From NCBI GenBank assembly GCA_046086225.1, contig JBJSXF010000046.1:1-15108 (forward strand): 15,108 nt of DNA, in the 5' to 3' direction. The DNA is from JBJSXF01 sp046086225 (GTDB lineage Bacteria; Actinomycetota; Acidimicrobiia; IMCC26256; PALSA-610). Below the pieces are notes generated by a model. It did not search any database, had not been told where the DNA came from, and saw only the letters and a program-made list of their open reading frames with translations. The position numbers were made by a program, and so were the translations under genes. This document shows, piece after piece, positions 7,264 through 13,915 of the stretch (within the stretch, counting starts at the first letter, position 1; every line of letters begins with the position of its first letter).

Positions 7264-7269
7264 TACGAT
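7264..7269 (+). promoter_or_regulatory. Putative leaderless-promoter -10 box (TACGAT) for the PH-SHOCT gene
   Basis: TACGAT is followed by 7 nt and then the GTG at 7277. The spacing is identical to the helicase and DDN promoters in this window, and there is no Shine-Dalgarno sequence. Confidence 0.5.
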
Positions 7270-7276
7270 CCCTCTC

Positions 7277-7906
7277 GTGCCGTATCCCCGCAAACTCCTC
7301 AACGACGGCGAGGAGATCGCCCTCGATCTCCGCCCCCACTGGTGGTTCTTCGGCAAGCACTTCCTCGCCGGCCTCGCGCTCGTCGTGGTGGGCATCGTCG
7401 TCGCTGCCAATCTGTCGGGCACGCCGGAGAACCTGCTCCTCAAGGCCTGGGGGATCGGTGCGCTCGTGTGGGCGGTGTGGATCGGTCTCCGCTATCTCGA
7501 CTGGAACGCGACCCACTTCGTCGTCACCAGCGATCGCGTCATCTACCGCACCGGGGTGCTGGCCAAGCACGGGGTGGAGATCCCCTTGGAGCGGATCAAC
7601 AACATCAACTTCCACCAGGGCATCTGGGAGCGGGTGATCGGCGCCGGCGATCTCGAGATCGAATCGGCGGGGCGCAGCGGGCAGTCGCTCTTCGAGGATG
7701 TCTGGCACCCGGACGGCGTGCAGCAGGAGGTCTACCGGCGCATGGAGGCGAACGCCCGGCGCCAGGCGTCCTGGGCGGGCGGCGCGCCACCCGCGGCCGA
7801 CGACATTCCGGCGCAGATCGCCCGCCTCGCCGACCTGCGCGACCGCGGCGCGATCACCGACGCCGAGTACGAGGCGAAGAAGGCCGAACTGCTCGACCGC
7901 ATGTAG
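7277..7906 (+). CDS. Bacterial PH domain (DUF304/bPH2) membrane protein with C-terminal SHOCT domain
   Basis: This 209-residue protein has two hydrophobic segments (about 29-46 and 57-73) preceded by LLNDGEEIALDLRPHW, the typical entry to YdbS/DUF304 proteins. The bacterial PH fold follows: THFVVTSDRVIYRTGVLAKHGVEIPLERINNINFHQGIWERVIGAGDLEIES contains the 'T..R......g.....eipl..I..v...q....r..G.G.l.i.s' pattern (about 79-130). After a linker, residues 177-209 form a SHOCT domain (AQIARLADLRDRGAITDAEYEAKKAELL), a short helical module often found at protein ends and thought to mediate oligomerisation or interaction. Function is unknown beyond likely membrane or envelope association. GTG 7277 fits the promoter spacing. 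Its stop sits in a hairpin shared with the converging GNAT gene. Confidence 0.87.
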   Translation: MPYPRKLLNDGEEIALDLRPHWWFFGKHFLAGLALVVVGIVVAANLSGTPENLLLKAWGIGALVWAVWIGLRYLDWNATHFVVTSDRVIYRTGVLAKHGVEIPLERINNINFHQGIWERVIGAGDLEIESAGRSGQSLFEDVWHPDGVQQEVYRRMEANARRQASWAGGAPPAADDIPAQIARLADLRDRGAITDAEYEAKKAELLDRM

Positions 7907-7914
7907 CTGCGGTC
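7895..7914. terminator. Hairpin overlapping the stops of PH-SHOCT and GNAT genes
   Basis: GACCGCA (7895-7901) pairs perfectly with TGCGGTC (7908-7914) around a 6-nt loop. The left arm lies in the last codons of the PH-SHOCT gene and the loop contains its TAG; the right arm enters the GNAT stop codon. This looks like a compact bidirectional terminator, without T-tracts. Confidence 0.5.
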
Positions 7915-8521
7915 AGGGACGATCGGTGTCGGCGTCCCCGTCGGCGTCCCCGTCGCCGTCGCCTTCGCACCATGCCCACAGAGCGATGTCGCGCCGGATG
8001 CCGCGGTGGATCACCCGACCCCGCAGGATGCCTTCGCACCGGAATCCGGCGCGGCGCGCAACGGCCTGGGACGCGACGTTCTCGCGCTCGATCGGGAGCT
8101 CGATCCGGTGGAATCCGCCGGGGCCGCCGCACCAGTCGCGCAGGAGCGACAGCGCCCGCCGGGCCGTGCCCCGGCGCCGGAGCTCGGACGCGATCCAGTA
8201 GCCGAGCTCGGCGACGCCGTGCTCGTGATCGGCGGCAACGACTCCGACGGCGCCGAGCGGGGCTCCGGTTCCGGCATCGGTCACGGCGAGGGCCAGACCC
8301 GAGCGGTCGGCCCACACCGCACGGGCGAAGCCATCGGTGAACACGGCGGCATCGGCCTCGGTGTACGGCACCGGCACGCGCGTCCAGCGCTGGATCTCCG
8401 GGTCCTGGCATGCGGCGAACACAAACGGGGCATCATCGGCGCTCCACGCGCGCAGGCGGATCACGCTGTCGGTGAGCTCCGGCGCCTCACCCGTCCAGCC
8501 GGCTCCGGCACGCGCGGTCAC
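7913..8521 (-). CDS. GNAT-family N-acetyltransferase, RimJ/RimL type, with acidic C-terminal tail
   Basis: This 202-residue protein is a GCN5-related acetyltransferase of the RimJ/RimL-like branch, which uses acetyl-CoA to acetylate an amine, often a protein N-terminus or small molecule. Evidence includes an N-terminal VIRLRAWSADDAPFVF block (20-35), the acetyl-CoA loop AELGYWIASELRRRGTARRAL (104-124, with R117-G118-T119-A120 as the pyrophosphate-binding turn), and the C-terminal ENVASQAVARRAGFRCEG block (147-164) with the 'N..S..va...GF..eG' signature. Residues 186-202 form an odd acidic tail of Asp-Gly/Asp-Ala repeats encoded by a short tandem repeat. GTG 8521 overlaps the HIT stop by four bases (GTGA), so it is the third gene of the galK-HIT-GNAT unit. 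The substrate is unknown. Confidence 0.87.
   Translation of the reverse strand: MTARAGAGWTGEAPELTDSVIRLRAWSADDAPFVFAACQDPEIQRWTRVPVPYTEADAAVFTDGFARAVWADRSGLALAVTDAGTGAPLGAVGVVAADHEHGVAELGYWIASELRRRGTARRALSLLRDWCGGPGGFHRIELPIERENVASQAVARRAGFRCEGILRGRVIHRGIRRDIALWAWCEGDGDGDADGDADTDRP
7928..7963. repeat. Short tandem repeat encoding the GNAT acidic tail
   Basis: GTCGGCGTCCCC occurs twice in perfect tandem (7928-7939, 7940-7951), then GTCGCC twice (7952-7963). On the minus strand this reads as alternating Asp-Gly and Asp-Ala codons at the C-terminus of the acetyltransferase. Replication slippage here would change tail length without breaking the frame, because the units are 12 and 6 nt. Confidence 0.75.
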
Positions 8522-8940
8522 TCGCTGACGTGCGGGCAGTCGGCTGCGGTGAGGGCAGCGCGGATGCGAGCCGCGGCATCGTCGAGCGCGGCCGGGTCGG
8601 GCGCATGGTCGACGCCGGCGAACGACAGCTGACCGGGATCGTCGATCGGCACGACGTGCAGGTGGGTGTGGGGCACCTCCTCGCCCACGATCATCAGACC
8701 GATGCGGCGCGGCTGCCAGACCGTCTGCTGGGCCCGACCGATCTCCCGGGCGACGGTGAAGCAGTGCGCAGCGAGCCCGGGATCGAGGTCGATCCAGTGG
8801 TCGACCTCGAGTCGGGGGACCACGAGGGTGTGGCCGGGGCGCATCGGCGCGATCGACAGGAAAGCGACGGCGTCGGCGTCCTTCCACACGAAGCGGCCGG
8901 GCAGCTCGCCCGCGATGATCCGGCTGAAGATGCTGGGCAT
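8518..8940 (-). CDS. HIT-family (histidine triad) nucleotide hydrolase/transferase
   Basis: This 140-residue protein starts MPSIFSRIIAGELPGRFVWKD, a typical HIT opening. PMRPGHTLVVPRLEV (32-46) is the conserved nucleotide-pocket strand, and HTHLHVVP (91-98) is the His triad with H93 as the nucleophile. HIT enzymes hydrolyse nucleoside phosphoramidates, dinucleoside polyphosphates or AMP-linked compounds through a nucleotidyl-His intermediate. The start is well fixed: ATG 8940 shares one base with the galK stop (TGATG), and a strong GGAGGA lies at 8947-8952 with 6-nt spacing. It sits between canonical galactokinase and the GNAT gene. HIT proteins share a fold with GalT, so a role in handling nucleotide sugars is conceivable but unproven. 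Confidence 0.93.
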   Translation of the reverse strand: MPSIFSRIIAGELPGRFVWKDADAVAFLSIAPMRPGHTLVVPRLEVDHWIDLDPGLAAHCFTVAREIGRAQQTVWQPRRIGLMIVGEEVPHTHLHVVPIDDPGQLSFAGVDHAPDPAALDDAAARIRAALTAADCPHVSE

Positions 8941-9977
8941 CAGGACTCCTCCTCAGTGGTGATGCGGGCCCCGTCGGCGGCCCGGACGACGAAGCCGCCG
9001 AACCGCTCGGCCGCAGCCGGCGCCCGGACGGGATCGAAGAGCGCGACGGCACAGCCGCCGAAACCGGCGCCGGTGAGTCGGGCGCCGCGGGCCCCCGCGC
9101 CCATGAGGGCGACGACGAGCTCGTCGAGGGTCGTGGTCGACACCCCGAAGTCGTCGCGCAACGAGCCGTGGCTCTCGAGCATCAGCGCCCCGCAGGCGTC
9201 GAGGTCGCCGATGCGCAGCGCCTCGGCGAATGCGAGCGTGCGGGCGTTCTCGCTGACGACGTGGCGAGCGAACGGTACGTCGACGACCTGGTGGGCTTCG
9301 GCATCCCGCAACGCGGCGAGCCCGAGCCCGGCGGCGGTCTCCTCGCACGCGGCCCGGCGGGCGGCGTAGGCGGAGTCGACGAGGCGTCTCGCCTCTCCCG
9401 AGTGCACGACGACGAACACGGCTTCGGGCGGGACGGGAATCGGGGTGACCCCGAGCGTGCGACAGTCGAGCAGCAGGGCGTGGCCGGCCCGACCGCACAC
9501 CGAAGCGAGCTGGTCCATGATCCCGCAGGGCACGCCGCTCGCCCGGTGCTCGACCGACTGGGCGGTGCGGGCGAGGGTGGGGCCGTCGAGGTCGAGGCCG
9601 CCGATCTCGGCGAGCGCCATCGTGACGGCGACGCCGAATGCGGCGCTCGACGAGAGCCCGGAGCCCACCGGCACGGTCGACCGGACGTGCAGATCGGCCC
9701 CGACCGGGTTCCTCCCGGCCTCGGCCAACACGGAGAGCGCGGCGGCCACCGTGCGGCCCCAGACGGGTGCGAGGTCGGCGATATCGGTGCTGCCGTCGGC
9801 CGGGAGATCGACCGGGCCGCTCAGGGCATCGGAGCGGGCCCGGATCCGACCGTCGGTGCGGGGTACGAACGAGACGGCGACCGAGCGGTCGATCGCCATC
9901 GGCAGGCACCACCCGTCCTGGTAGTCGGTGTGGTCGCCGATGAGGTTGACCCGGCCGGGGGCGACGGCGCAACGCAC
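8940..9977 (-). CDS. galK: Galactokinase (GHMP kinase), canonical copy
   Basis: This 345-residue galactokinase phosphorylates the C1 hydroxyl of alpha-D-galactose with ATP, the first committed Leloir step. GRVNLIGDHTDYQDG (8-22) is the galactokinase signature; D15, H16 and D18 match the galactose-contacting Glu43, His44 and Asp46 of human GALK1. PVGSGLSSSA (103-112) is the GHMP ATP loop. GIMDQ (152-156) carries the catalytic Asp (D155). SAYAARRAACEE (202-213) has the Tyr equivalent to Tyr236. GARLTGAGFGG (298-308) is the third GHMP motif. Length is slightly short for the family (350-390), with a compact N-terminus. GTG 9977 follows a TAGATT box by 6 nt, so the message is likely leaderless. 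It heads the galK-HIT-GNAT unit. No galE or regulator is adjacent. Confidence 0.93.
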   Translation of the reverse strand: MRCAVAPGRVNLIGDHTDYQDGWCLPMAIDRSVAVSFVPRTDGRIRARSDALSGPVDLPADGSTDIADLAPVWGRTVAAALSVLAEAGRNPVGADLHVRSTVPVGSGLSSSAAFGVAVTMALAEIGGLDLDGPTLARTAQSVEHRASGVPCGIMDQLASVCGRAGHALLLDCRTLGVTPIPVPPEAVFVVVHSGEARRLVDSAYAARRAACEETAAGLGLAALRDAEAHQVVDVPFARHVVSENARTLAFAEALRIGDLDACGALMLESHGSLRDDFGVSTTTLDELVVALMGAGARGARLTGAGFGGCAVALFDPVRAPAAAERFGGFVVRAADGARITTEEES

Positions 9978-9983
9978 CCCCGC

Positions 9984-9989
9984 AATCTA
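9984..9989 (-). promoter_or_regulatory. galK: Putative leaderless-promoter -10 box (TAGATT) for galK-HIT-GNAT
   Basis: On the minus strand TAGATT ends 6 nt before the GTG at 9977. A GTGACG at 10008-10013 (minus strand) lies 18 nt upstream and resembles the -35 consensus TTGAC. This is the only promoter in the window where both elements look reasonable. Confidence 0.5.
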
Positions 9990-9996
9990 CGGCCGG

Positions 9997-10002
9997 TAGC
10001 GT
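9997..10002 (+). promoter_or_regulatory. Putative -10 box (TAGCGT) for the DUF6159 gene
   Basis: TAGCGT would start transcription near 10009 and leave a leader of about 24 nt that includes GGAGG at 10023-10027, 5 nt before ATG 10033. It lies only 7 nt from the divergent galK -10 box, so the two promoters overlap. Confidence 0.4.
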
Positions 10003-10032
10003 TCGACCGTCACCGGACGCACGGAGGTAGTC

Positions 10033-10893
10033 ATGGCCCGTCGGGCGAATCGATGGTCGAACTCGGTTGCGCTGTTCAAGGCGTCGTGGGGCGTGCTGCG
10101 CAACGACCGGAAGCTGGCGGTGCTGCCGATTGCGTCCGGTATCGCCTGCGGCCTCGTCGGGCTCTCGTTCGCCCTGCCGATCGCCGCGCTCATAGAGGAC
10201 GGCGGTACGAACGCCGCGGGCACCGAGAGCACCGGCGGCGGGGCGGCGCTCTGGGTGCTGCTCGCCGTGGGCTACGTGCTCCTGGCCTTCGTCGGCATCT
10301 TCTTCAACGCGGCGCTCGTCTTCGCGGCCGACAAGCGGCTCCGGGGCGAAGAGGTCACCCTCGGCGAGGCGCTCCGCTCGGCCGGCTCGAAGATCCACCT
10401 GCTGCTGCCGTGGGCGATCGTGAGTGCGACCGTCTCGATGATCCTGCGGGCGATCGAGGAGCGGGCGGGCGTGCTGGGCACGATCGCGGCCGGGATCGCC
10501 GGGGTGGCGTGGTCGGTGGCGACGTTCCTCGTGATGCCGATCCTCGTGTTCGAGGGCCTGGGGCCCATCGCCGCGGCGAAACGGTCGGGTCGGCTGTGCA
10601 AGGACACCTGGGGTGAGAACATCATCGCCAACGGGGGCATCGGCCTGGTCGGCTTCGTCGGCGTGCTCGTCGGGGCCATCCCGATGATGCTCCTGGCGGC
10701 AGCGGGCGGTGGCGGCCCGTTGACCGTCATCGCGATCGTCCTCCTCGTGGCCTGGGTCGCGGCGGTGCTCGTGGTGTGCAACACGCTCACCGGCATCCTG
10801 CAGACGGCGCTCTACCACTTCGCTCGGGACGGCGAGGCGGTCGGCTTCGACGAGGCCCAGATGACGGCGATGTTCACGGAGCGGCGCGCCTAG
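10033..10893 (+). CDS. DUF6159-family polytopic membrane protein
   Basis: This 286-residue protein opens with SVALFKASWGVLRNDRKLAVLPIASGIA (11-38), which matches what I recall of the DUF6159 family: an amphipathic helix with 'SW.vLr.D+.L..lPl.sgi'. About six hydrophobic segments follow, near 30-54, 71-97, 122-141, 147-175, 200-224 and 229-252. The loop FEGLGPIAAAKRSGRLCKDTWGENI (173-197) is a conserved-looking cytoplasmic segment. A short C-terminal cytosolic tail (262-286) completes it. The function of the family is unknown; a channel or membrane-scaffold role is only a guess. The start at ATG 10033 has GGAGG 5 nt upstream. The gene lies between the canonical galactokinase and the galT/divergent-kinase unit but is on the opposite strand, so no functional link is implied. 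Confidence 0.75.
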   Translation: MARRANRWSNSVALFKASWGVLRNDRKLAVLPIASGIACGLVGLSFALPIAALIEDGGTNAAGTESTGGGAALWVLLAVGYVLLAFVGIFFNAALVFAADKRLRGEEVTLGEALRSAGSKIHLLLPWAIVSATVSMILRAIEERAGVLGTIAAGIAGVAWSVATFLVMPILVFEGLGPIAAAKRSGRLCKDTWGENIIANGGIGLVGFVGVLVGAIPMMLLAAAGGGGPLTVIAIVLLVAWVAAVLVVCNTLTGILQTALYHFARDGEAVGFDEAQMTAMFTERRA

Positions 10894-10899
10894 GCGCGC
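10884..10899. terminator. Perfect 16-bp palindrome over the DUF6159 stop codon
   Basis: GCGCGCCTAGGCGCGC (10884-10899) is a perfect palindrome whose centre is the TAG stop of the DUF6159 gene. The converging divergent-galactokinase gene ends 19 nt further on. Its position suggests a bidirectional terminator, though with no real loop it would form a less stable hairpin than it first appears; DNA-level protein binding is an alternative. Confidence 0.4.
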
Positions 10900-10917
10900 G
10901 TCCGACCCGACCCGGCA

Positions 10918-11991
10918 TCAACCTTCGACCGCCGCTCCGCCGCTCAGGCGGACCGTCCACCACTGCAGGTCGCGTCCGGTCGCGGCTCGGGCGTCGCGGA
11001 CGGTCGCGTTCGCGACGGATGCCGCTCGCTCGGTGTCGACGAGCGCGACCACGCAGCCCCCGAACCCGGCGCCGGTGAGGCGGGCGCCGCGAGCGCCGTG
11101 GTGCCGGAGCGCAGCGACGAGGTCGTCGAGCTCCGGGGTGGACACGCCCATGTCGTCGCGTGAGGACGCGTGGCTCGCGTCCATGAGCGGCCCGAGGGCG
11201 TCGAGATCGCCCGAGGCCAATGCGTCGGCGAAGTGCTGCACGCGGGCGATCTCGGAGACCGCGTGGCGGCCGCGCGGGTGATCGGCGACCTGCTCCGGGG
11301 TGGCGTCCCGCAATGCCCGCACGCCGATCTTCGCGGCGACGGCGAGGCTGTCGGCTCGGTACTCGGCGAACGGCGTGGCGGCGAGGTGGCGAGGCACGCC
11401 GGAGTGCACCACGACGACGGCGAGCCGGTCGGGCCACGGGATCGGGGTGACCGCGTCGGTGCGGCAGTCGATGAGGAGCGCGTGGTCGGGTCGTCCGTGC
11501 ACGACGGCCATCGGATCCTGCATGCCGCACGGCACTCCCGATGCCGCGTGCTCGACTGCCACTGCCGCCCGGGCGAGGTCGACGCCCGTCGGGGCGGATC
11601 GGTCGGGTTCGGCGAGCGCGAGCAGGCACGCCACCGAGAGGGCTGCGCTCGACGACAGGCCGGCGCCGACCGGCAGATCGGAGGCGATCTCGAGGTCGGC
11701 GGCAGCCGCCCGTTTGTCGAGGTCGGCGAGGACCCGCACCGCCCCGGCCACCGTCCGACCCCACGCCGGAGCAACCATTGCCGGCGCATCGCTCCCGTCG
11801 GCTGCGAGGTCGACCGGCTCGGGGAACGCCGACGATCGGGCGGTGACCCGGTCGTCGGTTCGGAGCCGACGGGTGATCCGCACCCCCCGATCGATCGCCA
11901 TCGAGACGACGAGGCCCTCGTGCCAGTCGACCTGACCACCGATGAGGTTGACCCGGCCCGGCGCCCGCCAGGCGCGGACGGTGTCGGTCAC
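10918..11991 (-). CDS. Divergent galactokinase-like GHMP sugar kinase with altered sugar pocket
   Basis: This 357-residue protein is clearly a galactokinase-type GHMP kinase: PVGAGLSSSA (107-116) is the ATP loop, SGVPCGMQDP (151-160) carries the likely catalytic Asp (D159), and GARLTGAGFGG (302-312) is motif 3. The sugar-binding signature is changed: GRVNLIGGQVDWHEG (12-26) where galactokinases have 'GR.NLIG(E/D)H.DY..G'. The residues matching human GALK1 Glu43 and His44 are G19 and Q20; Asp46 is kept as D22. Tyr236 appears as F208, and the following 'RR..CEE' pattern is lost. The protein is otherwise intact, so it probably acts on another sugar or has altered specificity, rather than being a decayed gene. 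GTG 11991 overlaps the galT stop by four bases (GTGA), implying coupled translation with galT. Automated tools would probably label it galK. Confidence 0.85.
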   Translation of the reverse strand: MTDTVRAWRAPGRVNLIGGQVDWHEGLVVSMAIDRGVRITRRLRTDDRVTARSSAFPEPVDLAADGSDAPAMVAPAWGRTVAGAVRVLADLDKRAAAADLEIASDLPVGAGLSSSAALSVACLLALAEPDRSAPTGVDLARAAVAVEHAASGVPCGMQDPMAVVHGRPDHALLIDCRTDAVTPIPWPDRLAVVVVHSGVPRHLAATPFAEYRADSLAVAAKIGVRALRDATPEQVADHPRGRHAVSEIARVQHFADALASGDLDALGPLMDASHASSRDDMGVSTPELDDLVAALRHHGARGARLTGAGFGGCVVALVDTERAASVANATVRDARAATGRDLQWWTVRLSGGAAVEG

Positions 11992-12956
11992 GCCGGACCG
12001 GCGGCCCGCAGTGCGGCGGCGGCCGCCTCGGGCACCACCGGGTTGGAGAGCGTGCCGCTGCCGAGCTCACCGGACGCGACGTAGCGCGGCACGCCCGGCG
12101 CGCGCAGCGGTGGGGCGACGTGGGCGTGCAGGTGCCACTCGTCGCCCCCGGCGGCGGGCGCCTGGTGGAACCAGAGCAAGTAGGGGAACGGGCCGGGTGC
12201 GTCGGGCCAGAGTCGGTCGTAGCGCCCCAGGGCGTCGACGAGCACGGCCGCGAGATCGTCGCGGCTCGGGCCGTCGAGGTCGGGGAGGGAGCCGACGTGG
12301 GTGAGGGGCGCGATCCGCAGGCCGTAGGCGTAGGCGGAGGCGAACGGTACCCATGCGACCCAGTCGCCGTGCCGCGCGACCACCCGGGTCGGCTCGGCCA
12401 CCTCGCGGCGGGCCTCAGCGCACAGCGGGCACTCGGGCGCGTCGTGCGCGACGGCGCCCTCACGAGCGGGCGCAGGCGGAACGAACGGGAACGCGTAGAT
12501 CTGACCGTGGGGGTGGTCGATGGTGGCCCCGACCTCGCGGCCGCGGTTCTCGAACACGAGCACGTACTCGATCTCGGGGCGGGCGAGCAGTGCAGCGGTG
12601 CGCTCGGCCCACAGGTCGATGACGGCCCGCACCTGGTCGACGCCGAGGTCGGCGAGCGAGGCGCCGTGATCGGGCGAGAAGAGCACCACTTCGGCCGCGC
12701 CCGGCGCGGGGAGGCGGGCGATGCCGTCCGCTTCGGCCGCGGTCGGGTCGATCGGCGCCCCGGGGGAGTACGCGGGCCAGCGATTCTCGAACCACCGGAC
12801 GGTGTACGGCTCGGGTGCCTCGAGCCCGCCCGGGCAGAACGGGCAGCCGGCGTCGGGCAGGTTCGGTCGCGCCTGCCGGTGCCCGACGATGCTCACCCAC
12901 TCGGCGCTGAGCGGGTCGAAGCGCAGTTCACTGCCGCTCGGCTGCGGGTCGGTCAT
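11988..12956 (-). CDS. galT: Galactose-1-phosphate uridylyltransferase (GalT)
   Basis: This 322-residue enzyme transfers UMP from UDP-glucose to galactose-1-phosphate through a uridylyl-His intermediate. CPFCPG (38-43) gives the Zn-binding cysteines, H97 in SPDHG matches E. coli His115, and FENRGREVGATIDHPHGQIY (135-154) contains the HPH motif with H148 as a metal ligand and H150 as the nucleophile. WHLHAHVAPP (274-283) is the second conserved His block of the C-terminal HIT-fold half. An extra CPLC at 176-179 matches the second Cys pair seen in many actinobacterial and archaeal GalTs. ATG 12956 overlaps the stop of the upstream oxidoreductase by four bases (ATGA), and the stop overlaps the divergent kinase start. 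Because its coupled kinase has an altered sugar site, the true sugar-1-phosphate substrate may not be galactose. Confidence 0.93.
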   Translation of the reverse strand: MTDPQPSGSELRFDPLSAEWVSIVGHRQARPNLPDAGCPFCPGGLEAPEPYTVRWFENRWPAYSPGAPIDPTAAEADGIARLPAPGAAEVVLFSPDHGASLADLGVDQVRAVIDLWAERTAALLARPEIEYVLVFENRGREVGATIDHPHGQIYAFPFVPPAPAREGAVAHDAPECPLCAEARREVAEPTRVVARHGDWVAWVPFASAYAYGLRIAPLTHVGSLPDLDGPSRDDLAAVLVDALGRYDRLWPDAPGPFPYLLWFHQAPAAGGDEWHLHAHVAPPLRAPGVPRYVASGELGSGTLSNPVVPEAAAAALRAAGPA

Positions 12957-13861
12957 GCGCGCACGGCGGGGATGACCTCGGCGGCGAATCGTTCCAGCCC
13001 GTCGCGATCGAACGGCGCCCGCATGGCGAGGATCACGTAGGCGGCGCCGGCGGCGACGTACGCCCCGACCTTGTCGACCATCTCGCTGACGCTCCCCGAG
13101 AGCACGCCGGGGCGCACGAAGTCGGCGATCCGCCCGAACTGGGTGCGCAGCTCCTCCTCGGTGAAGGCCATGCCGACGTTCACCGACCTCGTGATCTCCG
13201 CCGGGTCGCGTCCGGCGTCCTCGCAGTGGGTGTCGAGCACGGCCGACTTGTGCGCCCACGCTTCGGGCGAGATGAAGGGCACGTTCCACCCGTCGGCGTA
13301 CCGGGCCGTGATGCGCAGGGTCACCTTCTCGCCCCCGCCGCCGACCCAGATCGGGAGCCGAGCCTGCACCGGCTTGGGTTCGCACATCGCGTCGGTGAGG
13401 GTGAAGAACTCCCCGGCGAACGTGGTCCGCTCCTCGGTGAGCAGGCCCCGCACGCAGCGGATCGACTCCTCGAGCCGCCGGAGCCGCTCGCCGGCCGTGC
13501 CGTAGGGAATGCCGTAGGCGTCGTACTCGCCCTGCATCCAGCCGCCGCCGAGGCCGAGCACGATCCGACCGTCGGCGATCTGGTCGAGGGTGGCCATGGC
13601 GTTGGCGAGCACGGCCGGGTGGCGATAGCCGGCCGAGTAGACGAGCGACCCGCAGGTGACCCGCTCCGTGCCGGCGGCGAGCGCGGCGTGCGACGCGATC
13701 GCCTCGAGGCAGTGGGGGTCGCCGGTGGCGTCGGCGGCGTAGAAGTGGTCCCAGATCGAGATCCAGTCGAAGCCGAGCTCCTCGATGCGGCGCCACAGGC
13801 CGCGGAGCTCGGTGATGCTCGTGTTCTGCAGGCCCGTGTGCACCCCGAACCGCACGTCCAT
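12953..13861 (-). CDS. LLM-class flavin/F420-dependent oxidoreductase
   Basis: This 302-residue protein is a luciferase-like (LLM) TIM-barrel oxidoreductase. The strand-helix opening RRIEELGFDWISIWDHFY (24-41) is characteristic, and ATLDQIADGRIVLGLGGGWMQGEYDAYGIPY (90-120) is the classic LLM block that shapes the cofactor pocket. LPIWVGGGGEKVTLRITARYADGWN (169-193) is the C-terminal phosphate-binding region. Actinobacterial members with this pattern usually bind F420; FMN cannot be ruled out. F420-dependent glucose-6-phosphate dehydrogenase is also an LLM protein, so a sugar substrate is possible but not shown. ATG 13861 has GGAGG at 13866-13870, 4 nt upstream. It is the first gene of a coupled three-gene unit with galT and the divergent kinase, an unusual partner for Leloir genes. 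Confidence 0.9.
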   Translation of the reverse strand: MDVRFGVHTGLQNTSITELRGLWRRIEELGFDWISIWDHFYAADATGDPHCLEAIASHAALAAGTERVTCGSLVYSAGYRHPAVLANAMATLDQIADGRIVLGLGGGWMQGEYDAYGIPYGTAGERLRRLEESIRCVRGLLTEERTTFAGEFFTLTDAMCEPKPVQARLPIWVGGGGEKVTLRITARYADGWNVPFISPEAWAHKSAVLDTHCEDAGRDPAEITRSVNVGMAFTEEELRTQFGRIADFVRPGVLSGSVSEMVDKVGAYVAAGAAYVILAMRAPFDRDGLERFAAEVIPAVRA

Positions 13862-13889
13862 CTCGCCTCCCCGCGTTCCGGTCGCGTCG

Positions 13890-13895
13890 ACGGTA
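13890..13895 (-). promoter_or_regulatory. Putative -10 box (TACCGT) for the LLM-galT-kinase unit
   Basis: On the minus strand TACCGT would start transcription near 13883 and give a leader of about 20 nt containing GGAGG before ATG 13861. The -35 region is not recognisable. Confidence 0.35.
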
Positions 13896-13915
13896 CCCGG
13901 CCTCGGTCGGGTGCG

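Noticed and set aside
7928..7963. CRISPR or mobile-element repeat
   Set aside because: The repeats are 12 and 6 nt, directly tandem, without spacers, and lie inside a coding frame.
8953..10818. 621-codon minus-strand open frame across galK and the DUF6159 gene
   Set aside because: It overlaps galK in a shifted frame and the DUF6159 gene in antisense. Its product is low-complexity Arg/Pro-rich, a typical high-GC shadow frame.
10918..11991. Divergent galactokinase as a pseudogene
   Set aside because: The frame is intact over 357 codons, the ATP loop, catalytic Asp and motif 3 are kept, and it is tightly coupled to galT. Selective change in the sugar site fits new specificity better than decay.
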